Of a stretch of DNA of 56,462 bases, positions 35,379-45,002 are shown one piece after another. This stretch comes from Alphaproteobacteria bacterium. GTDB lineage: Bacteria; Pseudomonadota; Alphaproteobacteria; Micropepsales; Micropepsaceae. The position numbers and the translations under genes were made by a program. Under the pieces are notes generated by a model. The model had not been told where the DNA came from and searched no databases. It saw only the letters and a list, made by a program, of their open reading frames with translations. The stretch spans positions 1 through 56,462 of the forward strand of contig WGNJ01000020.1 in assembly GCA_016124635.1 (NCBI GenBank), in the 5' to 3' direction. The first letter of the stretch is position 1, and each line of letters opens with the position of its first letter.

Positions 35379-35912
35379 GTGCGTCAGGTAGTCGGGTTGG
35401 TTCTCGCCGTCACGATCGTTGCTTCCGGAGTGGGCGAGGCGGCGACGCAAGGCCAGCAGCCCAAGACGCCGCGCGAAGCGGCAATTGCGGTTCTGACGAA
35501 CGCCAAGAAGATTTATCAGCAAGTATGTGCAGCCTCACCGCAGCCTGGCGCGACAGTCCTTCCGGCGGGGGTCGAAGTGCGCATCGGGCGCGCACTCATC
35601 GTCACCTCCGATATCCTGAGCAAAGGCGACGACGCTGATTTGATGGGAGCGCTCGTCGATTTCGTGGCATCGAGCGGTTGTTCGTCGAACCGTGCACCTG
35701 GTCTGACCATGGCGCGTATCTTTCGTGCTCGCCCGGATGCGCTTCAGAGCACAATCGAAGCAGTCCCCGCGGCACAACGCTGTAACGTCGTCGGCCAACT
35801 CGAATGGGGCTGGAAGAACGACTTTCTGCCTGCGCCGACGGTGGCGGGCATGGCAAAAGACCGGGAGCTGCGCCTGAAGAGACTGAAAACCTCAGCCGGC
35901 AAGTGCGCTTAG
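35379..35912 (+). CDS. Secreted protein of unknown function
   Basis: A 177-residue protein. GTG 35379 is chosen because a strong AGGAGG lies just upstream and translation then starts with a signal peptide (VRQVVGLVLAVTIVASGVGE, then AAT). The mature part is helical, with Cys in YQQVCAASPQP, ASSGCSSN, QRCNVVG and a Cys in the last residues KCA, suggesting two disulfides. It is the only plus-strand gene between osmC and the lapA-like gene. I do not recognise the family. Confidence 0.65.
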   Translation: MRQVVGLVLAVTIVASGVGEAATQGQQPKTPREAAIAVLTNAKKIYQQVCAASPQPGATVLPAGVEVRIGRALIVTSDILSKGDDADLMGALVDFVASSGCSSNRAPGLTMARIFRARPDALQSTIEAVPAAQRCNVVGQLEWGWKNDFLPAPTVAGMAKDRELRLKRLKTSAGKCA

Positions 35913-35918
35913 GTCGGG

Positions 35919-36263
35919 TTAGACGTGCGTTAGTTCGCGGGACTCGGGCGGTCGCACGATGATCGCCTGCTGCACCTCGATCTCGCGCTCGAGTTTCTTG
36001 ACCTTTTGCTCGGTCATGCGTGCCGCGCGCCGGGCGGGGGCTTGCGCAAGATAGCTCGACCAGCCGCCGAGCACGAGACCGATGAGCGCCGCGCCCAGCA
36101 TCACGCCCCAAAGCGGCACGTTGAATGCGACCGCCGGCTCGGCCGCGTTGAACGGATCGAAGCTGAGGATCACATCCTTTCGGTTCGCGACCGCAAGCCC
36201 AATGACGATGATGGCGAGGGGCCAGAACACCAGCGCCCCGAAGAATCGGTTGATCAGGTTCAT
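35919..36263 (-). CDS. LapA-domain (DUF1049) membrane protein
   Basis: A 114-residue inner-membrane protein with two helices (FFGALVFWPLAIIVIGLAVA and PLWGVMLGAALIGLVLGGW) separated by the short ANRKDVILSFDPF loop, the PF06305 layout. A basic coiled-coil tail (RMTEQKVKKLEREIEVQQ) follows. It begins 5 bp after ihfB; ihfB-lapA pairing is common in Proteobacteria. LapA relatives help tether or assemble LPS functions in E. coli; the role here is unknown. Confidence 0.82.
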   Translation of the reverse strand: MNLINRFFGALVFWPLAIIVIGLAVANRKDVILSFDPFNAAEPAVAFNVPLWGVMLGAALIGLVLGGWSSYLAQAPARRAARMTEQKVKKLEREIEVQQAIIVRPPESRELTHV

Positions 36264-36268
36264 GAACG

Positions 36269-36556
36269 CTATTTGCTGCCGCTGTTCAGGCGGTCGCGCA
36301 ATTCCTTACCGGTTTTGAAGAAGGGAACATGCTTGGCGGCCACGTGAACGGCCTCGCCGGTGCGTGGATTGCGCCCGGTCCGTGCCGGCCGTGACTTGAC
36401 GGAGAAGGCGCCGAAACCGCGCAGCTCGACCCGGTTGCCATTGGCAAGCGCCTTGGCGATCTCACCGAAGATGGTCGCAACGATGCGCTCTATGTCGCGT
36501 TGATAGAGGTGCGGATTTTGCTCCGCCAACCGCTGCACCAACTCGGATTTGATCAT
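36269..36556 (-). CDS. ihfB: Integration host factor beta subunit
   Basis: A 95-residue nucleoid protein of the HU/IHF family that bends [23 protein letters not shown] at the start, the DNA-binding arm [20 protein letters not shown] and [17 protein letters not shown] at the end are diagnostic of IHF-beta. ATG 36556 follows GAGGAA. It follows rpsA after a terminator, the conserved rpsA-ihfB order. Confidence 0.95.
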   Translation of the reverse strand: MIKSELVQRLAEQNPHLYQRDIERIVATIFGEIAKALANGNRVELRGFGAFSVKSRPARTGRNPRTGEAVHVAAKHVPFFKTGKELRDRLNSGSK

Positions 36557-36715
36557 GGCGTTCCTCGAGGCTGCTTCCGCGTCTTCTTCGGGACTCAGCG
36601 TCGGAAGCATTGCCCATGAGGCTGCCAAGAGCCCTGATATGCGTCAAGCTTGTTCGACGGGCAACTCATTCAAATACCAGGGTTTTCCCGGCTTCGCGCG
36701 GGCCCGGAAAACGAA

Positions 36716-36740
36716 GAAGGGCGGCTTGAAGCCGCCCTTC
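36716..36740 (-). terminator. Terminator after rpsA
   Basis: GAAGGGCGGC-TTGAA-GCCGCCCTTC, a perfect 10-bp stem. On the minus strand it is followed by TTCGTTTT. A second weaker stem GTTTTCC / GGAAAAC lies just beyond (36682-36712). Confidence 0.85.
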
Positions 36741-36773
36741 TGATCGATTCCAGACGAACAAAATCGTCTTGGC

Positions 36774-38489
36774 CTACTCGCCTTTGCCCTTGCGAAGAGC
36801 CGCGCCGAGGATGTCGCCGAGCGAGGCGCCCGAGTCGGACGAGCCGTACTGAGCGACGGCTTCCTTCTCTTCCGCGATCTCGCGCGCTTTGACCGACAGC
36901 GTCAGCTTGCGCGCCGCCTTGTCGACGTTGGTGACTTTGGCATCGACCTTGTCGCCCACCGCAAAGCGCTCCGGACGTTGCTCCGCGCGGTCGCGCGACA
37001 GCTCGTTCTTGCGGATGAAGGCCTTGAGTTCGCCGACCGCAACTTCGATGCCGCCGTCGGTGACCTCGGTGACGGTCGTGGTGACGACGTCGCCCTTCTT
37101 CACCGGTCCGAGGCTTTCCATCGGATCGCCCGAGACCTGCTTGACGCCGAGCGAGATGCGCTCCTTCTCGACGTCGATATCGAGAACGACCGCTTTCACC
37201 ATGTCGCCCTTCTTGTACTTCTTGATCGCCTCTTCGCCCGGCTCGTTCCAGTCGAGATCGGAGAGATGGGCCATGCCGTCGATCTCGCCGTCGAGGCCGA
37301 TGAACAGACCGAACTCGGTGATGTTCTTGATCTCGCCCTCGATGATCGAGCCGACCGGGTGCTTGTCCGAAAACGCCTGCCACGGATTGTCCATGGTCTG
37401 CTTCAGACCAAGCGAGATACGGCGCTTGGCGGCGTCGACCTCGAGCACCATCACTTCGACTTCTTGGCTCGTCGAAATGATCTTGCCGGGGTGAACGTTC
37501 TTCTTCACCCACGACATTTCCGAGACGTGCACCAGACCTTCGACGCCCGGCTCCAGCTCCACGAAGGCGCCGTAGTCGGTGATGTTGGTGACGCGGCCTT
37601 TGTACTTCGCGCCGAGCGGGTATTTGGCGGCGACGCCTTCCCACGGATCGGCCTCAAGCTGCTTCATGCCGAGCGAGATGCGCTGCGTGTCCGGGTTCAC
37701 CTTGATCACCTGGACCTTCACGGTCTGTCCGATCGACAGCACTTCGCTCGGATGATTGACGCGGCGCCAGGCGATATCGGTGACGTGCAGCAAACCGTCG
37801 ACGCCGCCCAGATCGACGAATGCGCCGTAGTCGGTGATGTTCTTCACCACGCCTTCGATGATCTGGCCTTCCTTGAGGTTGGCGACGATTTCATTGCGCT
37901 GCTCCGCACGCGACTCTTCGAGCACCGCGCGGCGCGACACGACGATGTTGCCGCGGCGCTTGTCCATTTTCAGGATGTGGAACGGCTCGGGCTTGTTCAT
38001 CAGCGGGCCGGCATCGCGCACGGGGCGGATGTCGACTTGGCTGCCCGGCAAAAACGCGACCGCGCCGTCGAGATCGACGGTGAAACCGCCTTTGACGCGT
38101 CCGAAGATCACGCCGACGACGCGGCTCTTGTCTTCGAAGGCACGCTCGAGGCGCGTCCAAGATTCCTCGCGCCGCGCCTTGTCGCGCGACAGCACCGCTT
38201 CGCCGAGAGCGTTCTCGACGCGGTCCAGGAACACATCGACCGTGTCGCCGACCTTGATCGTGGGCGGTTGACCGGCCAATCCGAATTCTTTGAGTGCGAT
38301 GCGGCCTTCGGTTTTCAGGCCCACATCGATGACGGCGAAGTCGTTCTCGATCGCGACGACTTTTCCTTTGATAACATTGCCCTCTTGAGGGGCATGCGTC
38401 TTGAAGCTTTCTTCAAGAAGGGCGGCGAAATCTTCCATCGCCGGAAGCGCGGTTTCTTGTTCTTTCACCGCGCGGGCAGCACGAGCCAT
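36774..38489 (-). CDS. rpsA: 30S ribosomal protein S1
   Basis: A 571-residue protein with six S1 RNA-binding repeats. The later ones are easily seen as repeated GRVTNITDYGAFVELEPGVE-, GEIKNITEFGLFIGLDGEID- and GVVKNITDYGAFVDLGGVDG-type blocks, each ending HVS/HLSD/HVTDI. It binds mRNA on the small subunit and aids initiation. ATG 38489 (MARAARAVKEQETALPAMED) has GGAGA upstream. The first two repeats are more diverged, as usual. A strong terminator follows the gene. Confidence 0.97.
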   Translation of the reverse strand: MARAARAVKEQETALPAMEDFAALLEESFKTHAPQEGNVIKGKVVAIENDFAVIDVGLKTEGRIALKEFGLAGQPPTIKVGDTVDVFLDRVENALGEAVLSRDKARREESWTRLERAFEDKSRVVGVIFGRVKGGFTVDLDGAVAFLPGSQVDIRPVRDAGPLMNKPEPFHILKMDKRRGNIVVSRRAVLEESRAEQRNEIVANLKEGQIIEGVVKNITDYGAFVDLGGVDGLLHVTDIAWRRVNHPSEVLSIGQTVKVQVIKVNPDTQRISLGMKQLEADPWEGVAAKYPLGAKYKGRVTNITDYGAFVELEPGVEGLVHVSEMSWVKKNVHPGKIISTSQEVEVMVLEVDAAKRRISLGLKQTMDNPWQAFSDKHPVGSIIEGEIKNITEFGLFIGLDGEIDGMAHLSDLDWNEPGEEAIKKYKKGDMVKAVVLDIDVEKERISLGVKQVSGDPMESLGPVKKGDVVTTTVTEVTDGGIEVAVGELKAFIRKNELSRDRAEQRPERFAVGDKVDAKVTNVDKAARKLTLSVKAREIAEEKEAVAQYGSSDSGASLGDILGAALRKGKGE

Positions 38490-38648
38490 GCGTATAGAGT
38501 CTCCAATCAGTTCAATTTTTCCGGCCAGCCGGTTGGATCCGGCGGTCTTGGCGTATCGACGTGTTTCGACAAGCCCAGCGTTCAAGGGGCGACAACTGAC
38601 GCGCGTCTCTGGGGCCCCAAACCCAAAGCGCGTGCTTCACACATAAAC

Positions 38649-39296
38649 TCAAGTGCGAAGAGCCGCGCGGACGATCGAAAGCGCCCGCTCGGTGGCCGCC
38701 TCTATATCCAAATGGGTAGTGTCCAGCAAGTGAGCGTCGGTCGCCTGCTTGAGGGGTGCGGCCTCTCGTCCGCTATCCCTAGCGTCGCGCGAGCGAATGT
38801 CGGCCAAAACCTCTGCTTCCGTGATTAAAGTGCCATTAGCCTTGTGTTCCAAAAATCGCCGATGTGCGCGCACTTCCGGCGTGGCCGTCACGAACAACTT
38901 CGCGTCCGCATTTGGGCAGATGACGGTTCCGATATCGCGTCCGTCGAGGACGGCGCCCCGGCCGCCTGGCGGATGGGCCGCAAACCCGCGCTGAAATGCA
39001 AGCAGTTCGTCGCGGACACTTTGAATTGCGGCAACTTTTGATGCCGCCACGCTTGTTGTTTGCGCGCGCAGCGCCGGATCTTCGAGCAACGATAGATCGA
39101 GCGCTCGGACAGCGGCGTCTGCGTCCGCCGGATTGCTTGGATCGCCGCCCTTACGGAGCACTGCCAGAGCGACCGCGCGGTAGAGCGTACCTGTGTCGAG
39201 ATGCGCGAACCCGAAAGCCGCGGCGACACGGCGCGCAATCGTTCCCTTGCCGGATGCTGCAGGTCCGTCGATGGCGATGACCGGCAACTTGCTCAT
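38649..39296 (-). CDS. cmk: Cytidylate kinase
   Basis: A 215-residue (d)CMP kinase. The P-loop [32 protein letters not shown] (substrate site), [20 protein letters not shown] and the lid [13 protein letters not shown] are all canonical. ATG 39296 overlaps the aroA stop. The aroA-cmk-rpsA order is conserved in Proteobacteria. Confidence 0.96.
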   Translation of the reverse strand: MSKLPVIAIDGPAASGKGTIARRVAAAFGFAHLDTGTLYRAVALAVLRKGGDPSNPADADAAVRALDLSLLEDPALRAQTTSVAASKVAAIQSVRDELLAFQRGFAAHPPGGRGAVLDGRDIGTVICPNADAKLFVTATPEVRAHRRFLEHKANGTLITEAEVLADIRSRDARDSGREAAPLKQATDAHLLDTTHLDIEAATERALSIVRAALRT

Positions 39297-40639
39297 CGAT
39301 TGTCGATCCGAAACTGAGCGCCGAGCTGCTTCATCAACGGCACGAACGTTGGAAAACTTGTCGCAACGAAACGGGTGTCGTCCACCTTGATCGGTGCCTT
39401 GCTGGCTAGACCGGCAATCAGAAACGACATGGCGATGCGGTGGTCCATGTTCGTTGCGACCGTCGCGCCGCCGGCAAGCGGCCCCGCGCCATCCACCGCA
39501 AGCCAATCCTCGCCGATTTCAAATTTGGCGCCGCACTTCTTGAGGCCTTCGGCGACCGCCGCAAGCCTGTCGCTTTCCTTGACGCGAAGTTCCGCGAGGC
39601 CGCGCATCATCGTGCGCCCCTGAGCAAACGCAGCGGCGACCGCCAAGATTGGATACTCGTCGATCATCGACGGCGCGATCTCGGGTTCGACCTCGACGCC
39701 CTTCAAGGCGCTGGTCTGCACGACGAGATCCGCGATGTCTTCGCCGCTCTCGTTGCGGCGGTTCTCGACCGCGATGTTTGCACCCATGCGCCTCAGCACG
39801 TCGATTAATCCCGCGCGCGTCGGATTCAGCATCACGCCGTCGAGCCGGATGTTGGAGCCCGGCACGAGCAATGCCGCGACCAGCGGAAACGCAGCCGATG
39901 AGGGATCGGCCGGCACACGCACATTCTGCGGCCGAAGTTCGGGTTGCCCTTCGACATGGATCGCGGTCAGCCCGCCGTCGGCGGCTTCGCGCGAGACTGT
40001 CGCGCCGAAGTGCTGCAGCATCCGCTCGGTGTGATCGCGTGTTGCCTGCGCCTCGAGCACGGTCGTGCGTCCCGGCGCATTGAGCCCGGCAAGCAGTACG
40101 GCCGACTTCACCTGCGCCGAGGCGACCGGCAACCGGAATGTGACCGGGATCGCCATGCGAGCGCCCTTCAGCGTGAGCGGCAGGCGGCCGCCCTCGCGCG
40201 CATGGATCTCGGCGCCGAACATCTCGAGCGGTTCGATCACGCGCCGCATCGGCCGCCGGCAAAGCGACGTATCCCCGGTGAAAGTCGCGGTAATAGGAGT
40301 GGTGGCGGCGGCACCCATCATAAGGCGGACGCCGGTCCCCGAATTGCCGTGATCGAGCACCTGCGCCGGCTCGCCAAATCCGCCGACGCCGAAGCCGTGA
40401 ACATGCCAGCCGCCGGCTTTGTCGCGCTCGATCGTAGCGCCGAGGGCGCGCAGAACTGCGGCTGTCGAGAGCACGTCGTCGCCCTCCAGCAGACCGTCAA
40501 TCACCGTCTCGCCAACTGCCAAAGAGCCCAGGATAAGAGCGCGGTGGGAGATGGACTTGTCGCCGGGAACGCGGACACTACCTTTGAGCGGCCCGCTCTG
40601 GGTCGCGGTCAATGGCGAAGGGGCGGTTGCGGTACTCAA
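39293..40639 (-). CDS. aroA: 5-enolpyruvylshikimate-3-phosphate synthase
   Basis: A 448-residue shikimate-pathway enzyme. Motifs: [20 protein letters not shown] at the N-terminus, [53 protein letters not shown] and [15 protein letters not shown]. The LNAPG and NSGTG segments resemble the class II (CP4-like) glyphosate-tolerant group rather than E. coli AroA; that is inference. The start is TTG at 40639 with no clear Shine-Dalgarno, so the first residues are uncertain. Confidence 0.95.
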   Translation of the reverse strand: MSTATAPSPLTATQSGPLKGSVRVPGDKSISHRALILGSLAVGETVIDGLLEGDDVLSTAAVLRALGATIERDKAGGWHVHGFGVGGFGEPAQVLDHGNSGTGVRLMMGAAATTPITATFTGDTSLCRRPMRRVIEPLEMFGAEIHAREGGRLPLTLKGARMAIPVTFRLPVASAQVKSAVLLAGLNAPGRTTVLEAQATRDHTERMLQHFGATVSREAADGGLTAIHVEGQPELRPQNVRVPADPSSAAFPLVAALLVPGSNIRLDGVMLNPTRAGLIDVLRRMGANIAVENRRNESGEDIADLVVQTSALKGVEVEPEIAPSMIDEYPILAVAAAFAQGRTMMRGLAELRVKESDRLAAVAEGLKKCGAKFEIGEDWLAVDGAGPLAGGATVATNMDHRIAMSFLIAGLASKAPIKVDDTRFVATSFPTFVPLMKQLGAQFRIDNR

Positions 40640-40765
40640 TGGAAGGCGCCGAGGGGTCCAGAAGGCCTTGTTTTTGGCGGTACAACTTCTCTTTGACAGG
40701 CGCCGCGCTTCGTGGCAATGGGACCGCCCTTAAATTCGCCCCCGACATTTTAGGAACGATTTCGT

Positions 40766-41323
40766 TTGGCCAGCCCTGATCTAGGTGAAAAGCGCATTTG
40801 CCCGAGCTGCGCGGCGCGGTTCTATGATTTGAACAAGCGCCCGATCGTGTGCCCGAAATGTGCCGCGAGTTTCCAGCCTGACGCGCTGTTGCGTGTGCGC
40901 CGTCCGCGCACGGGCGCGGCGGCGACCGCCGCGCGCGAAGAAGCGACGGAAGAGGTCGTCACCGCCAAAAGCAAGTCGAAGCCGAAGGTGAGACCGGGAG
41001 ACGAGGACGAAGATACCGACGACTCCGAGGAGATGGAGGAGACGGAGGCCGAGGCCAGCGACGACGAGGAGGAAGAAGAAGAGGAGGAGGAGATCAAGGA
41101 AGTCGCGCTCGACGACGAGACGGCTGCCGATCCCGATCTTCTTCAGGATGAGGACACCGACGATAAAGAAGACAAGCCGGCGGCCGATGAGGATGTCGAC
41201 GTCGATGTCGACGAAGAGGAATCCGACGACGACGAAGACGAGGACGACTCCCTCATCGAGGACGACGATGAGAGCGCGGACGTCTCGGACATCATCGATC
41301 CCGACGAGATCGAGAAAGAATAG
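40766..41323 (+). CDS. TIGR02300-family acidic protein
   Basis: A 185-residue protein opening with a treble-clef zinc motif (RICPSCAARFYDLNKRPIVC then PKC), a linker, then a very acidic tail (about residues 75-185) rich in Asp/Glu runs. This is the TIGR02300 family, found in alphaproteobacteria, function unknown. The start is TTG 40766 with AGGAA upstream. It is divergent from aroA and upstream of tRNA-Ala, its usual place. Confidence 0.9.
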   Translation: MASPDLGEKRICPSCAARFYDLNKRPIVCPKCAASFQPDALLRVRRPRTGAAATAAREEATEEVVTAKSKSKPKVRPGDEDEDTDDSEEMEETEAEASDDEEEEEEEEEIKEVALDDETAADPDLLQDEDTDDKEDKPAADEDVDVDVDEEESDDDEDEDDSLIEDDDESADVSDIIDPDEIEKE

Positions 41324-41337
41324 AGAGAATAGACTGA

Positions 41338-41362
41338 GGCGCCGCGACCCAAACGCGGCGCC
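41338..41362 (+). terminator. Stem-loop between the TIGR02300 gene and tRNA-Ala
   Basis: GGCGCCGCG-ACCCAAA-CGCGGCGCC is a perfect 9-bp stem but has no T tract after it. It could be a processing site 5' of the tRNA rather than a terminator. Confidence 0.45.
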
Positions 41363-41370
41363 AACGGCAA

Positions 41371-41446
<76 letters not shown>

Positions 41447-41594
41447 ACCCCCGCTGGCGACGAATGGCGAAGGGCCGCGCGATCTCGGCGGCAGTTTGCG
41501 ACGCGCGGCCGCGAACAAATTTTTCCGACATAGGAACAACGATCCGCACGGGGCGTTCCGGGTTCGAAGCCCCCGACGAGATGGAGTTGTTGCC

Positions 41595-42095
41595 ATGGCC
41601 GGCCGTATGGACGAACGCGGGCACGCAGAGCGCGCGCGCCAACAGCCCTTTGCGGCACGCGACTACGCACAGGAACCAGCGCGCCGCTTGAGCGACCGGA
41701 ACCCGCGCCGCGACGAGCGCGACCTCGCGCAAGACAATGCGCGCGCCGAGATGCCGGACACCCGTCACGTCTCGGCGTTGAACGACGCGTTCGTTACAGC
41801 CTTCGAACGCGGTGCCGCCGCGATGGGCGAGAACCTGCGCATGTACCAAGACGAGACGGTGCGTTTCGTCACCGAGCGGCTCGAGCACGACACGCAGGCG
41901 TTCGAGGAGCTCGGCAAGTCGCGCTCGATATTCGATCTTCTTGCCGTGCAGCATCGCTGGCTGAACGCCACGACGCGTGCGTATACGGACGAATGGGTGC
42001 GCTTGTCGCGCATGACGAGCGGTGCGACGGAGCGCGCCGTCGGCCATGCGCGCGCGGCGATGAGCGAAACGCGCCGCACGCTCGCCGACGATTGA
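41595..42095 (+). CDS. Phasin-family protein
   Basis: A 166-residue protein. An Arg/Asp-rich disordered N-terminus (about 50 residues) precedes a helical domain whose core FEELGKSRSIFDLLAVQHRW and LNATTRAYTDEWVRLSRM matches the phasin-2 family (PF09361), which coats polyhydroxyalkanoate granules. ATG 41595 has GGAG 8 nt upstream. No PHA synthase is in the window, so granule association is inferred from family only; many alphaproteobacterial phasin-like proteins have other roles. Confidence 0.65.
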   Translation: MAGRMDERGHAERARQQPFAARDYAQEPARRLSDRNPRRDERDLAQDNARAEMPDTRHVSALNDAFVTAFERGAAAMGENLRMYQDETVRFVTERLEHDTQAFEELGKSRSIFDLLAVQHRWLNATTRAYTDEWVRLSRMTSGATERAVGHARAAMSETRRTLADD

Positions 42096-42239
42096 GCAAA
42101 GGCGACAGAGCAAAAAGAGTGGCCCGACCGCGACAGTCCAAATCGCGAGGCGCGTGAAGCTGAAGAGCGGGTGCCATCCGCGCGCGCCTTGCGTCATGAT
42201 ACGAGAATCGATTCGGGTTAATGAATTGGATCTCGTCTC

Positions 42240-44105
42240 ATGGCAAAGCCGTCCGCGAAGTCGAAAGTCGCGCCGCGCGAGGCCGTGCTCGTTCTCGGCA
42301 TGTTCGCGAGCGGTGCCTCTGCCTTAACGCGTGTCGCAAATCTGATGGGCGCCGCCGTGCCCCCGCTGGTCGTCGGCGGGGCGCCCGAGGGCGCCCATGA
42401 AGCATGGTCCTCCGCCAAGCTGTCGGAATTGAGCGAGGAGATCCTCGCCGCCGTCGATTCCGCCGCCGACGATTGGCGCCCGCTGAACCTTAGCTGGCGC
42501 GACCCCGACCAGGGCGCGATGTTTGCCGAGCGCATCCGCGTCGGCGTCGAGGAAGAGTTCGGCCAGGCCCAGACCTTCGTCCTGAAGGACCCGCGCCTCT
42601 GCCGCATGCTGCCGTTTTGGATGTCGGCGCTCGAGGCCGCGAACATCCGCTCCTGCCCGCTGATCATCGTGCGCAATCCGCTCGAGGTTGCGGCCTCGCT
42701 CCAGGCGAGCCTCGGCATCGGCCGCGAGCTCGCGAGCCTCATGTGGCTGCGTCATTATCTCGATGCCGAAGTCGAGACGCGCCATCTGCCGCGCAACATC
42801 GTGACCTACGAGGCGCTGCTCGACGACTGGCGCTCGATCATGGTCCAGTCGGCCGGCCGCCTCGGTCTCAACTGGCCGCGCACGCCGGCCGAAGTGAGCG
42901 CCGACGTCCGCGCCTTCCTGGACCACGACCTCCATCATCAGCGCGCCACCAAGGCCGAGCTCCACGCCGCGGCCGACATGCCGTCCTGGGTGAAGGAAGC
43001 CTACGAGGCGCTGACCCGTCTTTGCGACGAGCCGAAGAGCGGCTATGCCAAGCGCGAGCTCGACAAGATCCGCGCGGCCTTCGGCGACAGCTGCAAGCTC
43101 TTCGGCACCGTCGCCTTCGCCGACCGTCAGATGGCCAAGCATTGCGAGGCCGAGATGCATGCGGCCAACGCCAGAGCCGAGACGGCCGATCGCCTCGCCG
43201 CCGAGCTCGAGCAGGCGCATGCCGACATCGCCGCCCGCGATGCGGACCTCGTCGCTCACGCCGAGCGCCACAGCGATCTTGAGCGCGAGCACACGGCGGC
43301 GCGCGGCGAGATCGAGACGCACGAGGCGACGATCGCCCAGCTGCGCAACGATCATCAGGTCGCCTCCGAGGCCGCCGACGAGCTCGAGAAGCGCGCCGAA
43401 GCGGCCGAAGCCCACATCGCCGAGCTGCTCAACATGGTCTCCGACCTCGAGCAGCGCGGCGCGCAGAGCGAGGAGATGCTGGGCCTCGCGACGCAGGAGT
43501 CGGCCGAGCTGCGCGAGCTCGCGCACGATCTCATCGCCCGCATCGAGCGCGTCGAGAAGGAGCTGCAGTCGCACGTCGCGCGCGGCGCCGAGGCGAACGC
43601 CATCGTCGACGGCGCGGTCGAGAGCCGCGGCACGCTGCTCGCCACGATCCAATCGAACCTGGTGAGCGCCTCCCAGCTCCACGACGAGCTGATCGAGGCG
43701 CGCGAGGCGATCGTCACGCACCAATCGGCGGCGCTGACCGCTGCGGCCGACGCCAGGAAGCACGCCGACGATCTGGCGCTCGCCCACAAGCGCATCGCCG
43801 ATCTCGAGGCCAAGCTCGGCGACGCCACCGCCGCGGTCGCGCGCTCGACCGAGCTGCAGCGCCTGATCGACGACGTTCAGACCTCGGCGCTCAGGACCTC
43901 CGAGGACATCGTCCGCGGCTCCGAGGCCCAAGCGCGCCTCGGCCGGCTCGAGGACCAATTGCGCTTTGAGCGTCTTCGCGTGATGGCCTTGGAGCGCCGC
44001 CTGGCGACCTGGTCGGGGCTGATCGGCGCCGCCTTTCGCAAAGCTTCGGGGCAGAACGCGAAGCTGACCGAGATGCGCGCGCTGCCCAAGCCCGCGGTCA
44101 ACTAG
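42240..44105 (+). CDS. Sulfotransferase-like protein with long coiled-coil
   Basis: A 621-residue protein. Residues 1 to about 250 resemble the sulfotransferase family seen in surface-glycan clusters: VLVLGMFASGASALTRVANL is the PAPS 5'-phosphate loop, FVLKDPRLCRMLPFWMSALE the second block and LIIVRNPLEVAASL the 3'-phosphate site. The loop is unusual: the common H-R-S-G-T-S is F-A-S-G-A-S here. Residues about 270-600 form a heptad-rich coiled coil (AETADRLAAELEQAHADIAA and onward). It lies at the left edge of the glycan region and is probably cytoplasmic. Confidence 0.65.
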   Translation: MAKPSAKSKVAPREAVLVLGMFASGASALTRVANLMGAAVPPLVVGGAPEGAHEAWSSAKLSELSEEILAAVDSAADDWRPLNLSWRDPDQGAMFAERIRVGVEEEFGQAQTFVLKDPRLCRMLPFWMSALEAANIRSCPLIIVRNPLEVAASLQASLGIGRELASLMWLRHYLDAEVETRHLPRNIVTYEALLDDWRSIMVQSAGRLGLNWPRTPAEVSADVRAFLDHDLHHQRATKAELHAAADMPSWVKEAYEALTRLCDEPKSGYAKRELDKIRAAFGDSCKLFGTVAFADRQMAKHCEAEMHAANARAETADRLAAELEQAHADIAARDADLVAHAERHSDLEREHTAARGEIETHEATIAQLRNDHQVASEAADELEKRAEAAEAHIAELLNMVSDLEQRGAQSEEMLGLATQESAELRELAHDLIARIERVEKELQSHVARGAEANAIVDGAVESRGTLLATIQSNLVSASQLHDELIEAREAIVTHQSAALTAAADARKHADDLALAHKRIADLEAKLGDATAAVARSTELQRLIDDVQTSALRTSEDIVRGSEAQARLGRLEDQLRFERLRVMALERRLATWSGLIGAAFRKASGQNAKLTEMRALPKPAVN

Positions 44106-44130
44106 GCGCGGACTCATCGTACCCCCCGGA

Positions 44131-44200
44131 AATCCGCTACATTGGCGGATTTCCGCCGTTTTATCCGCTACATATCCTCCTACACGTGTATGCACAGAGG
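44131..44200 (+). repeat. 70-bp interspersed repeat, copy B
   Basis: Matches the reverse complement of 17374-17444. It contains nested palindromes (GGCGGATTTCCGCC; TACACGTGTA). Confidence 0.75.
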
Positions 44201-44349
44201 CCGTTTGTAGGAGGCTGCGCGCCTCCGCCCGCCTGTCATGCTCGTACCGCCAAATCGCCCGCACTCCCTCATTCCAAATCGCACGAATTCGAGTGTGATT
44301 TGCTAGCACATCATTGCGAAAATCGCAATGATCATCCGCCGCTCTGAAT

Positions 44350-44536
44350 ATCCTCCACCGCTTTAGCGGGGGAGGGGGACCGGCCGAAGCCATTTTGGCG
44401 TAGGCTGGTGGAGGGGGCGAAACCGGGTGATGCATTTCGTTTCCATCACCCCCCCTCCGCCTCGCCACCATCGCTCAACGCAACTGGCGCACAACTGCGC
44501 CGGCTCGGCACCTCCCCCGCTAAAGCGGTGGAGGAT
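44350..44536. repeat. REPIN-like inverted pair R7
   Basis: Conserved outer hairpins on both sides (CCTCCACCGCTTTAGCGGGG and its mirror). The left inner arm is longer and diverged (GACCGGCCGAAGCC and onward). The spacer includes GTGATGCATT, also present in R8. Confidence 0.87.
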
Positions 44537-44583
44537 TGTCAAAATCGGGTCATGTGACCGCCGGATCTGAGCGTTCGACGGTT

Positions 44584-44740
44584 TCATCCTCCACCGCTTT
44601 AGCGGGGGAGGGGGACCGCGGAACGCGGTGGAGGGGGCGAAACTGGGTGATGCATTGGTGGGGCTTTGCCCCCGCCGCGCCTCCCTCTTTTTCCTCCCCT
44701 GCATGCGGGGGAGGTGCCGCCGAAGGCGGCGGAGGGGGTG
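44584..44740. repeat. REPIN-like repeat R8, same-direction units
   Basis: Two units in the same orientation, unlike R3-R7. The first has inner hairpin ACCGCG-GAA-CGCGGT; the second is CCTCCCCTGCATGCGGGGGA with inner hairpin GCCGCC-GAA-GGCGGC. Confidence 0.85.
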
Positions 44741-45002
44741 CTGGTTGCTCAAGTTCACCAAAGTCGAGTGATGCCTAGACGCAACTACACATGAGTCATC
44801 GTCGAGTTGCAGGGCGTGCACTGAATTAGAGCGGCGGATTTCCGCCAAGGCATACTACGTCGCGGTAGTGCTGCACTTGCTCAGGGCTCTTGTGCGCTTG
44901 GCGCCGGAGTGCATGTAATTGCCGTCAAGAAGGCCCCGAAAACAGGGGTCGGGGATTGGCCGGGCGCAATCGCCCGCCGATGGGTTTCTTGGGGGACTTT
45001 CA

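Larger units (their letters stand above)
44106..45002. other. Repeat-filled intergenic region
   Basis: No supported gene. It holds the second copy of the 70-bp repeat (44131-44200), REPIN-like pairs R7 and R8, and a partial GGCGGATTTCCGCC palindrome near 44832. The last ~90 bp carry the leader of the outer-membrane protein gene. Confidence 0.7.
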
